Positions 17,018-25,949 are shown, numbered from the stretch's first letter. The stretch: DNA of 60,740 bases from CAZHCA01 sp964530825 (GCA_964530825.1 CAZHCA010000026.1:1-60740); one strand, 5' to 3'. Numbers and translations are program-made. Notes: a model not told the origin generated them from the sequence alone.

Positions 17018-17150
17018 GACATTGGGATTTACCTTAATAGACACCTTAACCGTGCATAGCGCTGGTCGATTTCCGTTAATAGGCTATTAAATCGATCATG
17101 AGGAACTAACATATTCCCACAGGACGATATTTCCCATCAGGCCTAAAAAG

Positions 17151-17172
17151 GCTTCCGTTTTTTTGCGGAAGC
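17151..17172. repeat. Hairpin between divergent genes
   Basis: GCTTCCG and CGGAAGC pair across a T-rich loop (TTTTTTTG). It lies upstream of both the T9SS gene and the MFS gene, so it is not an ordinary terminator; it may mark an attenuator or a small transcript end. No further support. Confidence 0.3.
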
Positions 17173-17278
17173 AACTAAGCTATACTGGTTCGAAAAAGTC
17201 AGCCCTTAAGAAATACTTCGCAATTCCCTTTCGCGCTGTATATTTAAGTGGTGTCTTAGGACCAAAGTAACCTAATAC

Positions 17279-18466
17279 GTGAAAAAATATATAACTGTTC
17301 TGGTGTCTTTCCTAATCATGTTGTGCATCGGCAGTGTCTACGGATGGAGTATTATCGCCGCGGAATTAATGGAGCATTACCGTTTCTCTGCCTCGCAATC
17401 GCAGGTGATCTTCGGGACGCTGATCGCTGTATTCCCTGTTACTATGATCGTTGTGGGGCAGTTGGGGAAGAAAATGAAGCACCGGTACTTTGGCTACCTG
17501 GCAGGCATATTATTCCTGGTGGGCTACGTACTGGCCGGCTACTCGGGTGGGCAGTTTCTCTTGGTGTTACTGGGCGTTGGTATCCTGGCCGGAATAGCGA
17601 CTGGCTTCGGTTATTGGATGGCCCTCACCTGCCCGGTACAGTGGTTTCCGGAACGCAAGGGGCTCATCACGGGTATTGCCGCCGCCGGTTTCGGACTAGG
17701 TGCGGTCGTCATGTCGGAAATAGCCGAACTGATCCTCAATAAAGGATATAGCGCACTGGAGCTGCTGAAAATCATAGGGATCGCTTACGGACTAATCATT
17801 ACCGGTTTGTCCAACCTCATCTATCAGGTACAGCAGCGCGCCGATCGTCAAGCCCCTCCGGTGAATATCAGGGAGTTGATACGATCTGGTGTGTTCAAAA
17901 CCCTTTTTATCGGTATCTTTCTCGGCACTTTCGCCGGTTTGTTGATTATCGGCAGCTTAAAAATCATTGGCGGGCAGTACGATATCAGCAATCATATTTT
18001 GGTGGTCGGTGTTGCCGTGTTTGCGGTGGGCAACTTTTTAGGCCGATTGACCTGGGGGAGCCTTAGCGATTTCCTGGGGGCAAACGCATGTATCTTCCTG
18101 GCGCTCCTGTTTCAGTCCATCTCGATCTTCGCCCTGACTGTTCTACCCTTATCGGATACCCCTTATTTGGTCCTTTCCTTTTGTATTGGATTTGGTTTTG
18201 GCGGCAATTTTGTGCTGTTTGCCAAAGAAACGGCGCAGGTCTTTGGCCTGAACAACCTGGGCCTCATTTATCCCTATGTGTTTATTGGGTATGCCATTGC
18301 GGGGATTGCCGGCCCCTTTAGTGGTGGGTATATATACGATTTGTTCGACTCGTATGATTATGCTATTCTACTGGCTGGTGCGATTAGTTTACTGGGTAGT
18401 TTGCTTTTTCTCAGACAATATTTAGTAGCCAGGAAAGAGTCTACCCTGACGTCTGGTGCGGTATAG
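17279..18466 (+). CDS. MFS transporter, OFA (oxalate/formate antiporter-like) family
   Basis: 395 residues with about 12 membrane helices. Family marks are SVYGWSIIAAEL in helix 1 and CPVQWFPERKGLITGIAAAG with FGLGA in the helix 4-5 region, typical of the OFA family of monocarboxylate transporters. The gene starts with GTG at 17279 (MKKYITVLVSFLIMLCIGSV); no in-frame ATG lies close upstream. Substrates in the family include oxalate, formate and other small carboxylates; which one is moved here cannot be read from the sequence. It stands alone between the T9SS gene and a decayed stretch. Confidence 0.85.
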   Translation: MKKYITVLVSFLIMLCIGSVYGWSIIAAELMEHYRFSASQSQVIFGTLIAVFPVTMIVVGQLGKKMKHRYFGYLAGILFLVGYVLAGYSGGQFLLVLLGVGILAGIATGFGYWMALTCPVQWFPERKGLITGIAAAGFGLGAVVMSEIAELILNKGYSALELLKIIGIAYGLIITGLSNLIYQVQQRADRQAPPVNIRELIRSGVFKTLFIGIFLGTFAGLLIIGSLKIIGGQYDISNHILVVGVAVFAVGNFLGRLTWGSLSDFLGANACIFLALLFQSISIFALTVLPLSDTPYLVLSFCIGFGFGGNFVLFAKETAQVFGLNNLGLIYPYVFIGYAIAGIAGPFSGGYIYDLFDSYDYAILLAGAISLLGSLLFLRQYLVARKESTLTSGAV

Positions 18467-18866
18467 ATGAATTCCGCTTTCTCCGGGCAGTAAATTGGGC
18501 GTTAAACCTATCCCCTCTTTATCCGTGATGGTAATTTTTCGGATATTAAATCCGATATGTTCGCAGTAAAATATTGATATGCACGCATTGTTCGTTTCCT
18601 CTTTCCTTTGAGGAGGACGCAAAGCGATTGAACAATAGTAAATTAGAGCAAATGAACCCAAATTGAGGATTGGTCAGGCCCAAAAAAGACCGGTTGCTCA
18701 TCGGTTTGCCCTTTTTGCAGGCAGTCTCCCTGGTACCGTTCTGACTCGTGCGTGCGCAGAAATTCTTGGATATTGATGGAGTGATAAAGCTGTATATGCG
18801 GAATTTTTATCTGTGACGTCTTCCCCAAAAAAAGGCCAGACACTTATGCATCTGACCTCTCTTTTG
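18467..18866 (-). pseudogene. Possible degenerate gene on the minus strand
   Basis: 400 bases without an intact gene. On the minus strand two short open frames (18643-18843 and 18422-18661) have protein-like composition, for example CEHIGFNIRKITITDKEGIG followed by LTPNLLPGES, but they are in different frames and the second runs into the MFS gene. This looks like a gene broken by frameshifts. I do not recognise a family, and it may be chance. Confidence 0.25.
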
Positions 18867-18938
18867 TAGACCCACTAGGACTCGAACCTAGAACGACAGA
18901 ACCAAAATCTGCTGTGTTGCCAATTACACCATGGGTCT
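18867..18938 (-). tRNA. tRNA-Gln (anticodon TTG)
   Basis: 72 bases. The minus strand gives acceptor AGACCCA/TGGGTCT with discriminator A, D-arm GGTGTAATTGGCAACACA, anticodon loop ATTTTGGT with anticodon TTG, and T-arm CTAGGTTCGAGTCCTAG. The 3' CCA is not encoded, as usual in Bacteroidota. Confidence 0.95.
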
Positions 18939-19113
18939 ATTTTTACCCCTTAAAGTTTTGCTTTGCAAAAATAAGCCAATTGAGCCTTCTCTGCAAGAGC
19001 CGGCGAAATATTTTCTTTTTCGGCCCGTCATCCACACGTCAAGATGGCTAGCCGTTTAGCTATTAATGTGTACGTCAGAAACAACCCCAACGTTACCGTA
19101 TTGTTGTACCAGT

Positions 19114-19563
19114 ATGCAGAAAAAACCAATTAAACGCCATCCCAGACTGGCGCCCCTGTCGCGCGAGCACCATAAGGGACTCATCTTGGCACAGCTGCTT
19201 AAGCGCGATGTGCCCGACTACAAAAATATGCCGACCGAACCGGGCGATAAGCTGGCCTATGCCGAACAGCAGTTTCGCGATATCCTGGAGGGGCACTTCC
19301 GCCGCGAAGAGGAAGAGCTCCTGCCGCGGGTGCAGCTCTTCGACCAGACCCTCACGGTAATGGCAGGCAAAATCCTGGAAGAACACCAACTCCTGCGTCG
19401 TATGCTGATCGACGCCCGCCCCCTCGAAGGCGAGCCCCTCGCTCAGCAGCTCGACGAGTTGGGGCGTACCCTCGAGCGCCATATCCGTTACGAGGAACGC
19501 CAGTTTTTTGCCCGCATCCAAGAACTGGTTCCCGATTCTGTGCTGGAGTCTTTACATTTGTAG
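19114..19563 (+). CDS. Hemerythrin-like (HHE) domain protein
   Basis: 149 residues from the ATG at 19114 (MQKKPIKRHPRLAPLS). The spaced His/Glu ligands of the di-iron hemerythrin fold are SREHHKGL, HFRREEEELLP, EEHQLLRRM and HIRYEERQFF. HHE proteins bind oxygen, nitric oxide or iron and serve in sensing or repair. There is no signal peptide, so it is cytosolic. It lies 71 bases before hemJ, in the same direction, which could link it to haem or oxygen biology. Function beyond the fold is not certain. Confidence 0.85.
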   Translation: MQKKPIKRHPRLAPLSREHHKGLILAQLLKRDVPDYKNMPTEPGDKLAYAEQQFRDILEGHFRREEEELLPRVQLFDQTLTVMAGKILEEHQLLRRMLIDARPLEGEPLAQQLDELGRTLERHIRYEERQFFARIQELVPDSVLESLHL

Positions 19564-19633
19564 GTGTCGGGGATATAAGATATACGGCGTTTTGACACCC
19601 ACAACCACCCCCAATACATATACCATATACCAC

Positions 19634-20188
19634 ATGTCCCTCTATCTCTTATTCAAATCGCTCCACGTTGTCGGCTTTGTTGCCTGGTTTGCCGGGTTGT
19701 TTTACCTGGGCCGGATGTTTGTGTACCACGTTGAAGCCCAGGATGAAGCTGAGCCTAAGCGCTCCATCCTTACCGGACAGTTCAGCCTGATGGAGTGGCG
19801 GGTCTACAAAATTATCACCAACCCCGCTATGATGATCACCTGGACCTTCGGACTGGCCATGCTCTATCTCAACGGGCTAGACTGGCTGGCTGCCAACGGC
19901 TGGATGCACGTCAAACTGCTTCTGCTGGTCTTACTCACGGCTTACCAGTTGTGGTCCAAGCGCGTGATCCGACAACTGGAGAACGACAAGTTTAATATCT
20001 CCTCCTTCCAGTTTCGATTACTCAATGAGGTGCCGACGATCTTTCTACTGTCTATTGCACTGGTGGCAGTCTACCGCAATACCCTGAATTTTCTGTACGC
20101 CTTGCTGGGTATCGTCGGATTTATGGTGCTGCTCTATTTGGGCGCCCGCGCTTACAAGCGCCACCGGGAGCGACTGGCCGAAAGGTAG
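19634..20188 (+). CDS. hemJ: HemJ protoporphyrinogen IX oxidase
   Basis: 184 residues, four to five membrane helices. The conserved HemJ block LLFKSLHVVGFVAWFAGLFY at the start contains the essential His in KSLHVV; later WMHVKLLLL and LNEVPTIFLL fit the family. HemJ oxidises protoporphyrinogen IX to protoporphyrin IX in the inner membrane, the next-to-last step of haem synthesis in bacteria lacking HemG or HemY. The ATG at 19634 begins MSLYLLFKSLHVVG, directly at the conserved region. It lies behind the hemerythrin-like gene and ends before a palindromic terminator. Confidence 0.9.
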   Translation: MSLYLLFKSLHVVGFVAWFAGLFYLGRMFVYHVEAQDEAEPKRSILTGQFSLMEWRVYKIITNPAMMITWTFGLAMLYLNGLDWLAANGWMHVKLLLLVLLTAYQLWSKRVIRQLENDKFNISSFQFRLLNEVPTIFLLSIALVAVYRNTLNFLYALLGIVGFMVLLYLGARAYKRHRERLAER

Positions 20189-20254
20189 TAATACCTGCTG
20201 CCATAGCGTTCAACTACGATATTTCTATCCCCCTCCTCAATTAGTTGGAAAGTC

Positions 20255-20276
20255 GATGAATTCACGCGAATTCATC
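20255..20276. terminator. Palindromic hairpin between convergent genes
   Basis: GATGAATTC and its exact reverse complement GAATTCATC flank ACGC. It lies between the ends of hemJ (20188) and the barrel gene (20286), as expected for a shared terminator, although there is no long T run. Confidence 0.5.
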
Positions 20277-20285
20277 AAATAAACT

Positions 20286-20882
20286 TTACCAACCGCTGTA
20301 TGCCTGCTCGTAGTCTCCGAAACCACCGAAACGGAAGGTGAGGGTTCCTACCGGACTGGCAAAATCGTTGTTGTCCAGTCCCCTTAGATCATTGACGCCA
20401 TCAATCAACCGGTAGCCGCCGCTTAGGGCCAGCTTGAAGAAGGGTAAAATATTAACCTCGGCGCCCACCTGAGGCGTAATGGCCAGGATGCGATCGCGCT
20501 CGGCGGCCGGGCCGTCGCCTTTGAGCCGGGCGCTACCCCAGCCTATCCGCACGTCGGTATATAAGTGGATAACTTTATTTTGCCGGTAGGCGTACCCGAA
20601 CCACAAGCCGCCGTGATTCAGCTCAATTTCGTACCGGAAGCCCTCGATCTCGGTGTCGGTAAAGTCGTTACCCAAGCCGTAGCCACCCAGAAAGAATTCG
20701 CCGATCACCAGTGCGCCGCCGCCGCCAACGTCGGCCACAGCCTCTCCATTAATGGAGCTAAATTCCAGAATAGGGCTGCCGAAAGCCCCTACGATGTCAA
20801 CGTCGTCAAAAAGGGTTTCTTCTTGGGCTTGGACTAACCAGGGAAACAGGCAAGCCAAAAAGAGGAGGTAAGATGTGTGCAT
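20286..20882 (-). CDS. Small outer-membrane beta-barrel protein
   Basis: 198 residues from the ATG at 20882 (MHTSYLLFLACLFPWLVQAQ, signal peptide). Alternating strands with Gly and aromatic residues (GGLWFGYAYRQNKVIHLYTD, KLALSGGYRLIDGVND) and the end VGTLTFRFGGFGDYE suggest a small barrel. It is a paralogue of the protein at 45639: both share the ETLF start, a LGL/LALSGGYR-like block and an FRFG end. No function is known. Both copies are single genes in unrelated neighbourhoods. Confidence 0.65.
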   Translation of the reverse strand: MHTSYLLFLACLFPWLVQAQEETLFDDVDIVGAFGSPILEFSSINGEAVADVGGGGALVIGEFFLGGYGLGNDFTDTEIEGFRYEIELNHGGLWFGYAYRQNKVIHLYTDVRIGWGSARLKGDGPAAERDRILAITPQVGAEVNILPFFKLALSGGYRLIDGVNDLRGLDNNDFASPVGTLTFRFGGFGDYEQAYSGW

Positions 20883-21004
20883 GAACAGTTGGTTTTTGGC
20901 AGCAGACCGGCCGGCGACCGGCTGCAAGCGGATGAACGATCAACTTTTTCTTTCGATAAGATGTAAAAGAAACGGAAAACCACTATTCACCAAGACGAAA
21001 AACT

Positions 21005-21793
21005 ATGGGACGATTAAATTTTCAAGAAGCGGTTATTACCAAAAGCCACCAAAAACCAGTTCTGGTTGACTTTTGGGCGGAGTGGTGCGGACCGTGCCGT
21101 ATCCTGGGTCCAACTCTTGAGCAACTGGCCGAGGAGCAATCAGATCGCTGGGAGCTGGTTAAAATTAACACTGAAGAAGAACAGGAGCTGGCCATGCAAT
21201 ATCGCATCCAGTCGATTCCGAATGTAAAACTCTTCCACAAGGGGCAGGTGATCGGCGAGTTTGCGGGCGCCCTGCCGCGGCAGCAAATCCTGAAATGGCT
21301 CGACGAATACCTGCCCGACGAGCGCAAAGACGCCCTCGAACATATCTTGCAATCGCTACACGCCAGACAGCCGGGCGCCCTTGAGCAACTCGAGCAATTT
21401 GTAAGGGTGAATCCCCAAATAAAAGAAGGCCGAGTCGCACTGGCCAAGGAAAAAGTGTTTGCCGACCCGGAGGCGGCGCTGGCCTTAGTTCAGGATATTC
21501 CGATGGGGGACCCGGACTACGCAACCGTAGAGGACCTGCGGACACTGGCCACCCTCAAAGAGGCCGAATTTGATGAATCGCCGGCTGGACAGGCCTTAGC
21601 AGCGGCACGTAAGGCCCTCGAAGAGGCTGACCGCGAGGCGGCCTTGCCGTATATTATTCAGGCCGTCAGCCTGGATAAGCGCTACCAGGATGACCTGCCC
21701 CGTCGGTTAGGCATTGCTTTATTCCGCAGCCTGGGTGATCAACACCCGCTGACTAAAGACTACCGGTGGAAATTCAATATGGCTTTGGATTAA
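21005..21793 (+). CDS. Thioredoxin-TPR protein (CnoX/YbbN-like)
   Basis: 262 residues. The thioredoxin domain is at about 1-100 with active site WCGPC and cis-Pro in SIPNVKLF, followed by TPR-like helices (VNPQIKEGRVALAKEKVFAD, LAAARKALEEADREAALPYI). This is the arrangement of CnoX (YbbN), a holdase that protects proteins from oxidation and passes them to chaperonin. E. coli CnoX has lost one cysteine (SxxC), while here CxxC is complete, so redox activity is likely retained. It sits upstream of, but transcribed away from, the two-component system. Confidence 0.85.
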   Translation: MGRLNFQEAVITKSHQKPVLVDFWAEWCGPCRILGPTLEQLAEEQSDRWELVKINTEEEQELAMQYRIQSIPNVKLFHKGQVIGEFAGALPRQQILKWLDEYLPDERKDALEHILQSLHARQPGALEQLEQFVRVNPQIKEGRVALAKEKVFADPEAALALVQDIPMGDPDYATVEDLRTLATLKEAEFDESPAGQALAAARKALEEADREAALPYIIQAVSLDKRYQDDLPRRLGIALFRSLGDQHPLTKDYRWKFNMALD

Positions 21794-21903
21794 TCCAGTT
21801 CGGAAAGTTGTAAAGGCGGAATTTACAGGGGCCGCTACCGGTTCGTGCATCAGGTAGCAATCTCCCTTAGATTAAGGATCAAAATCGGAGAAAGGGGTTG
21901 TCG

Positions 21904-22947
21904 TTAGCCAGGCAGGGATTCCAATTTTTTCCGGTCCCGCACGTGAATAACCCCGTCAATAACGTCGATATATCCGTCGGTTTTGAACTCGGTAAGCATG
22001 CGGATCACGCTCTCTTTAGCCGTGCCCACGATGCGCGCTAAATCGTCGCGCAGGATGGTAATGTCGTCGCTGCCTTCCTTATCGCTCAGGTAGAGCACGG
22101 CGTCGGCCACGCGCTTGCGTACCGAATTGTAGGCCAGATGGAGTAGCTGTTCTTCCTTGATCGACACGTTGTTGGCCAGCATCTTGATCAGTTGGGAGGA
22201 TACGTCGCGGTTACCGTGCAATAGTTTTGTGAAATCCTCTTTCGGGATGAGGCTTACGATGGTCTCCTCCATAGCGGCGGCCGAATCGGAGTAGTGATTT
22301 TCGGCGATCAGGTCGATATAACCCAGGAATTCGCCTTCCTTTACGATATCAATGATATATTCCTTGCCTCCCTCGTTGGTCTTAAAAATCTTGACTTTTC
22401 CCGATTTGATGAAGTACAGGAAGCGGGGAAAGTCACCCTCTTCGTAGACCATGTCGCGTTTTTTGTAAGTTTTTTCTTTGCGCTCGTCCGAGAGTTTGCG
22501 GAGCTCCTCATAGCCGCGGGCCTCGTTAATGAAGGCATGGAGACCCTGTGCGGTGTTATCGAATTTTTTCCGAAGGCGATCCGTTTTCTGCAGGCGCGTC
22601 TCAATCACGGCCAGCAATTCATCCTTATAGAAGGGCTTCGTGATGTAGTCGTCGGCGCCCAGATTCATGCCGCGGCGGAAATCGCTCTTTTCCGCTTTGG
22701 CGGTAAGAAAGATAAATGGGATATCAGAGGTAGCCGGCTTTTTGCTCAAAATATTCAGTACCCCGAACCCGTCGAGTTGGGGCATCATGACGTCGCACAG
22801 AATCAGGTCGGGCGGGTTCTTTAGTGCGGCCTCGACCCCTACCTTGCCATCTTCAGCCAGGAAAACCTCGTACCCGGACAGTTCGAGGATTTCTTCCAGG
22901 TTCTCGCGTACTTCTTGATTATCTTCAATGACTAGGATCTTTTTCAT
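21904..22947 (-). CDS. Response regulator fused to CRP/FNR-type domains (REC-cNMP-HTH)
   Basis: 347 residues. REC domain at 1-120 with phosphoacceptor Asp52 in LILCDVMMP and Lys in TKPF; cNMP-binding fold at about 150-255; HTH_Crp at 265-340. The recognition helix region (GTAKESVIRML) keeps E312 and R316, the Glu and Arg that read the G-C pair of TGA in CRP/FNR operators. The Arg-Ser cAMP motif is replaced (YSDSAAA), and only one Cys is present, so neither cAMP nor an Fe-S cluster seems to be the signal. Phosphorylation by the kinase encoded next door (22 bases upstream) should be the input. Its targets are probably the TGAT-N4-ATCA promoters at 24.7-32.4 kb. Confidence 0.88.
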   Translation of the reverse strand: MKKILVIEDNQEVRENLEEILELSGYEVFLAEDGKVGVEAALKNPPDLILCDVMMPQLDGFGVLNILSKKPATSDIPFIFLTAKAEKSDFRRGMNLGADDYITKPFYKDELLAVIETRLQKTDRLRKKFDNTAQGLHAFINEARGYEELRKLSDERKEKTYKKRDMVYEEGDFPRFLYFIKSGKVKIFKTNEGGKEYIIDIVKEGEFLGYIDLIAENHYSDSAAAMEETIVSLIPKEDFTKLLHGNRDVSSQLIKMLANNVSIKEEQLLHLAYNSVRKRVADAVLYLSDKEGSDDITILRDDLARIVGTAKESVIRMLTEFKTDGYIDVIDGVIHVRDRKKLESLPG

Positions 22948-22969
22948 GGTTTCGGTATTAAAAAAGTAG

Positions 22970-24661
22970 TTAGTTGGCTTTCACTGGTTTGAGCGGTATA
23001 ATTACATAGAAGGTAGTCCCCTCGTTTTCTTTGCTTTCAAAAGATACCTGGCCATCCATAAGTTCTACGTATCGCTTCACGATATTCAGCCCTAGTCCCG
23101 TTCCCTGGATATTCTCAACGTTGTGTGCCCGGAAAAAGCGGCTGAAAAGGTGCTGTTGCTCCTCTTCGGGTATGCCGATGCCCCGGTCTTTGATGGACAC
23201 TTTGAGCTGGTCGTTGCAGATCGAGACATCACAATCGATCGGTTGGTTCGGCCCCGAGTACTTGATGGCGTTGGATAGCAGATTGTAAAATACATTGCGC
23301 AGCAGTTTTTTATCCAACACCAGCAGGGTAGGCTCCTCAACACCGGTAAGCCGGATTTCTTGCCCTGGCTTAAGGAGGCCTTGCATTTCCTCTACCACGT
23401 CTTGGCAAAAGGAGGCCATCTCAAACTCGACCGGATGACAAGCGATTTTACCTTCCTCTAACTTGCTGAGCGAAAGGAAGTCGTTGAGGATGCCGGTCAG
23501 GTTGGCTACTGCCGACTTGATGCGATTGGTATGGCGAGAGCGCTTTTCTTGTTGTTCCTGCCTGGTGTAAGCTTCGATCAAATCTGCTGAAGAGAGAATG
23601 GTGCTGAGCGGGGTGCGAAACTCGTGCGAAGCCATGGAGACAAAGCGGGATTTCAGCCGGCTGAGTTCTTTTTCTCGCTCGAAAGCCTCGCGCAGCTTTT
23701 TTTCGTTAGCGCGCAAGGCTTCTTCGGCCTGCCGGCGCTCGTTCACCTCGTGTTCCAGCTTTTTGTTGATACTCAGCAACTGGTTGACGGCCTCGGCTAA
23801 TTCTTCGGTTCGCTGTTCTACGCGATCTTCCAGCTCCGCATTCAGGCTCAGGATGCGCTCTTCGGCCTCACGTTGCTCGGTGATATCAATGCCAGCGGTA
23901 ATCATGCCGATCACGTTTTCGAGGCCGGTACCGCGCAAGACATTACTGCGCCAGGTGAAATAGCGCATACGGCCGTCGTGATCGATAACCTGGCTTTCCT
24001 GGTACTCTGGGATAGCCTCCTTAGCCTCCATCCAGCGTGCGTACTGTTGTTTAGCTTTTTCCCGGGTATCGGGTGGCAGGATGAGGTCGAACCAGTTTTG
24101 ACCGGCCACATCTTCTTGCGGGCGGTTGATAAACTGGCACCCCTTGCGGTTAAGTTTGACGATTTGCCCCCGTTCATCCAATACGACGTTGATCGTATTG
24201 GCCAGGTCAAAATACATCTGAGCCTTTTCTTTTTCCGCCCGCAGCTCTTCTTCGGCTCTTTTCTGCTCCGTCAGGTCGTGTACCATACCGGTAAAGATCT
24301 TGCGATCTTCTTCCTGGAGATAGACTTCACTGATGGAAAGCCGGAAGGGGAAAACCGAACCGTCTTTCCGCATACCTTCTACTTCGCGGCCAATCCCGAT
24401 GATGCGTGGCTCGCCGGTGTGGTGGTAGCGCTTGATATACCCGTCGTGCTCTTTGCGGTAGGGGAGGGGCATGAGCATGCTTACGTTGTTACCTATGAGC
24501 TCGGACTCCTGATAACCAAATAATTGAGCGGCTGCCTCATTGACCAGCTCAATGATGCCCCGGTCATCGATGATGATGATCCCGTCGACGGCTGTGTCAA
24601 AGACCGCATTTAAACGCAGAGCATTATCGGAATCACGCGTGGAAAGGTTCTTTTTGGCCAA
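22970..24661 (-). CDS. FixL-like haem-PAS sensor histidine kinase
   Basis: 563 residues: PAS1 at 15-135, PAS2 at 145-265, coiled coil at 268-335, HisKA with His346 in SHEFRTPL, and HATPase at 440-560 (NLLSNAIKYS, DRGIGIP, GTGLGLNI). PAS1 matches FixL: LPYRKEHDGYIKRY then IIGIGREV. H72 corresponds to the haem ligand His200 of Bradyrhizobium FixL, R78 to Arg206 and R92 to Arg220; only His214 is changed (R86). There are no membrane helices, so it is cytosolic. Haem-bound oxygen probably controls the kinase. It forms an operon with the regulator gene. The FixL match rests on my recall of that protein and needs a haem test. Confidence 0.85.
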   Translation of the reverse strand: MAKKNLSTRDSDNALRLNAVFDTAVDGIIIIDDRGIIELVNEAAAQLFGYQESELIGNNVSMLMPLPYRKEHDGYIKRYHHTGEPRIIGIGREVEGMRKDGSVFPFRLSISEVYLQEEDRKIFTGMVHDLTEQKRAEEELRAEKEKAQMYFDLANTINVVLDERGQIVKLNRKGCQFINRPQEDVAGQNWFDLILPPDTREKAKQQYARWMEAKEAIPEYQESQVIDHDGRMRYFTWRSNVLRGTGLENVIGMITAGIDITEQREAEERILSLNAELEDRVEQRTEELAEAVNQLLSINKKLEHEVNERRQAEEALRANEKKLREAFEREKELSRLKSRFVSMASHEFRTPLSTILSSADLIEAYTRQEQQEKRSRHTNRIKSAVANLTGILNDFLSLSKLEEGKIACHPVEFEMASFCQDVVEEMQGLLKPGQEIRLTGVEEPTLLVLDKKLLRNVFYNLLSNAIKYSGPNQPIDCDVSICNDQLKVSIKDRGIGIPEEEQQHLFSRFFRAHNVENIQGTGLGLNIVKRYVELMDGQVSFESKENEGTTFYVIIPLKPVKAN

Positions 24662-24691
24662 TGCGCTCGATTTGCAATTTTAGATTTCATA

Positions 24692-24724
24692 CAAAATTAG
24701 CGATTCTATGGCTTTGGTCCTAAA
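24692..24724 (-). promoter_or_regulatory. Predicted promoter of the kinase-regulator operon
   Basis: On the minus strand TAATTTTG (24699-24692) fits TAnnTTTG exactly; TTTA 21 bases upstream could be the -33 part. The TGAT-N4-ATCA box at 24748 lies upstream, so the operon may be autoregulated. Confidence 0.45.
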
Positions 24725-24747
24725 TAAATTAAAGTCAACCTAAGCTA

Positions 24748-24759
24748 TGATAAAAATCA
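24748..24759 (+). promoter_or_regulatory. TGAT-N4-ATCA operator for the Trx-Usp gene
   Basis: TGATAAAAATCA, a perfect FNR/FixK-like palindrome. Its centre is 29.5 bases before an ATCTTG -7 element (24784-24789), which puts it at -41.5 relative to the predicted start, the class II activator position. It lies between the divergent kinase and Usp genes. Confidence 0.6.
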
Positions 24760-24863
24760 CTGCCATCACCCTTCGAAAAATAGATCTTGCCACTCGAAGC
24801 GTATAGCGGAATTTTACGCTTTTCCCACTAAATACAGAGCTAATCAATCAAAGGGGAAAAAGC

Positions 24864-25949
24864 ATGTCTATTAAAAATAATGGCACATTAAACTACCGAA
24901 TCGAATTGCTCGGTATCGGCTCGGCCAAAGACCGCCAGCTGAAGGCTCACCTGTTGGAGGCCATGCGAGCATTGTCGCTTGATCTGCCCGTCCGCGAGGT
25001 GCGCGCCATTTCCGATATTCTGGCTGCCGACATCTCTGCTATCCCTGCGCTGCTGATCGATGGTAAGCTGGTGTTCCAAAAAGTGGTCCCCCCCGTAGAA
25101 GACATCAAAATTGTCCTGCGTGCGCTTTTCCTCCAGCCTTGCGAACAACCGGACATTCAACATATCATCGTACCTACCGATTTTTCCGAAACGGCTCGTA
25201 ATGCCCTGTGCTACGCCGTAGAGCTGGCTGATTACCTCGGCAGCAAGGTACGCGTGATCCACATCCGTCAGCCAAAAGTTGATCTGCAGGGCGCTTCCTT
25301 TACCAGTAGAGACCACGAAGATTGGGATTTGCTCAAAACCCGGCTCGATGCAACCATTGAGGAAGTGAAGGGCAGTAACAAAAACGTAGTGGTCGAAAAA
25401 GAACTACGCTCCGGGTTTGTACTGGATGAGCTGCACGCGGTGTCACAATCGCTGAATAGCGATCTAATTATTATGGGAACCAACGGTAGGACTAGTCCTT
25501 TGAGTAAGTGGACCGGAAGCGTTTCTTCCGAGGTAGCGCGCCGGGCCCTCTGCCCCGTCTTAATTGTTCCGAAAGGGCAGTCCTTTAAGCCGTTTGAGAA
25601 TATCGTATACGCCCTGGGCAACCAGGTCGGAGAAGGCGCTTCGGTGCTCGACATCATCAATTTTGCCTGTCCTTTCGAGGCGCAGCTCCATTTCGTGCAC
25701 GTAGAACGGCCGAGTCAGAACGGGAAGGCTTCCGAAAAGCCCGCAAGGTTTACCGACGGCTTGCCGGTGGCGCGTCTTACCCAGGAGAATATCCTGCAAG
25801 CCCTACAGAACTATGCACAGCGCCATCGCGCCGACTTAATTGCTATGTCGACCCGCCACCGCTCTTTTCTCGAAATGCTCTTCCACCGAAGCGCCACCCG
25901 TCAGATGGCATTGGAAAGCCAGCGACCTTTGCTCGTCCTGCATTATTAG
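24864..25949 (+). CDS. Tandem universal stress protein with thioredoxin-like N-terminal domain
   Basis: 361 residues. The first ~90 form a thioredoxin-3-like domain (IELLGIGSAKDRQLKAHLLE, then IPALLIDGKLV with cis-Pro). The usual GxGCxxC is GIGSAKD, so both redox cysteines are replaced and the domain is not a reductase. Two Usp domains follow: the first (95-240, HIIVPTDFSETARNALCYA) has a full nucleotide motif G-2x-G-9x-GS in GTNGRTSPLSKWTGSVSSEV; the second (245-361) lacks it. Usp proteins bind ATP and help cells survive stress. The upstream TGAT-N4-ATCA box suggests control by the nearby two-component system. The Trx-Usp fusion is unusual and may be a docking module. Confidence 0.85.
   Translation: MSIKNNGTLNYRIELLGIGSAKDRQLKAHLLEAMRALSLDLPVREVRAISDILAADISAIPALLIDGKLVFQKVVPPVEDIKIVLRALFLQPCEQPDIQHIIVPTDFSETARNALCYAVELADYLGSKVRVIHIRQPKVDLQGASFTSRDHEDWDLLKTRLDATIEEVKGSNKNVVVEKELRSGFVLDELHAVSQSLNSDLIIMGTNGRTSPLSKWTGSVSSEVARRALCPVLIVPKGQSFKPFENIVYALGNQVGEGASVLDIINFACPFEAQLHFVHVERPSQNGKASEKPARFTDGLPVARLTQENILQALQNYAQRHRADLIAMSTRHRSFLEMLFHRSATRQMALESQRPLLVLHY

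Noticed and set aside
13907..17044. Many short frames opposite the large T9SS gene
   Set aside because: They are shadow frames of a real gene; none has a signal, motif or promoter.
17151..17172. Hairpin as a terminator of a gene
   Set aside because: No gene ends there; it lies between two divergent starts.
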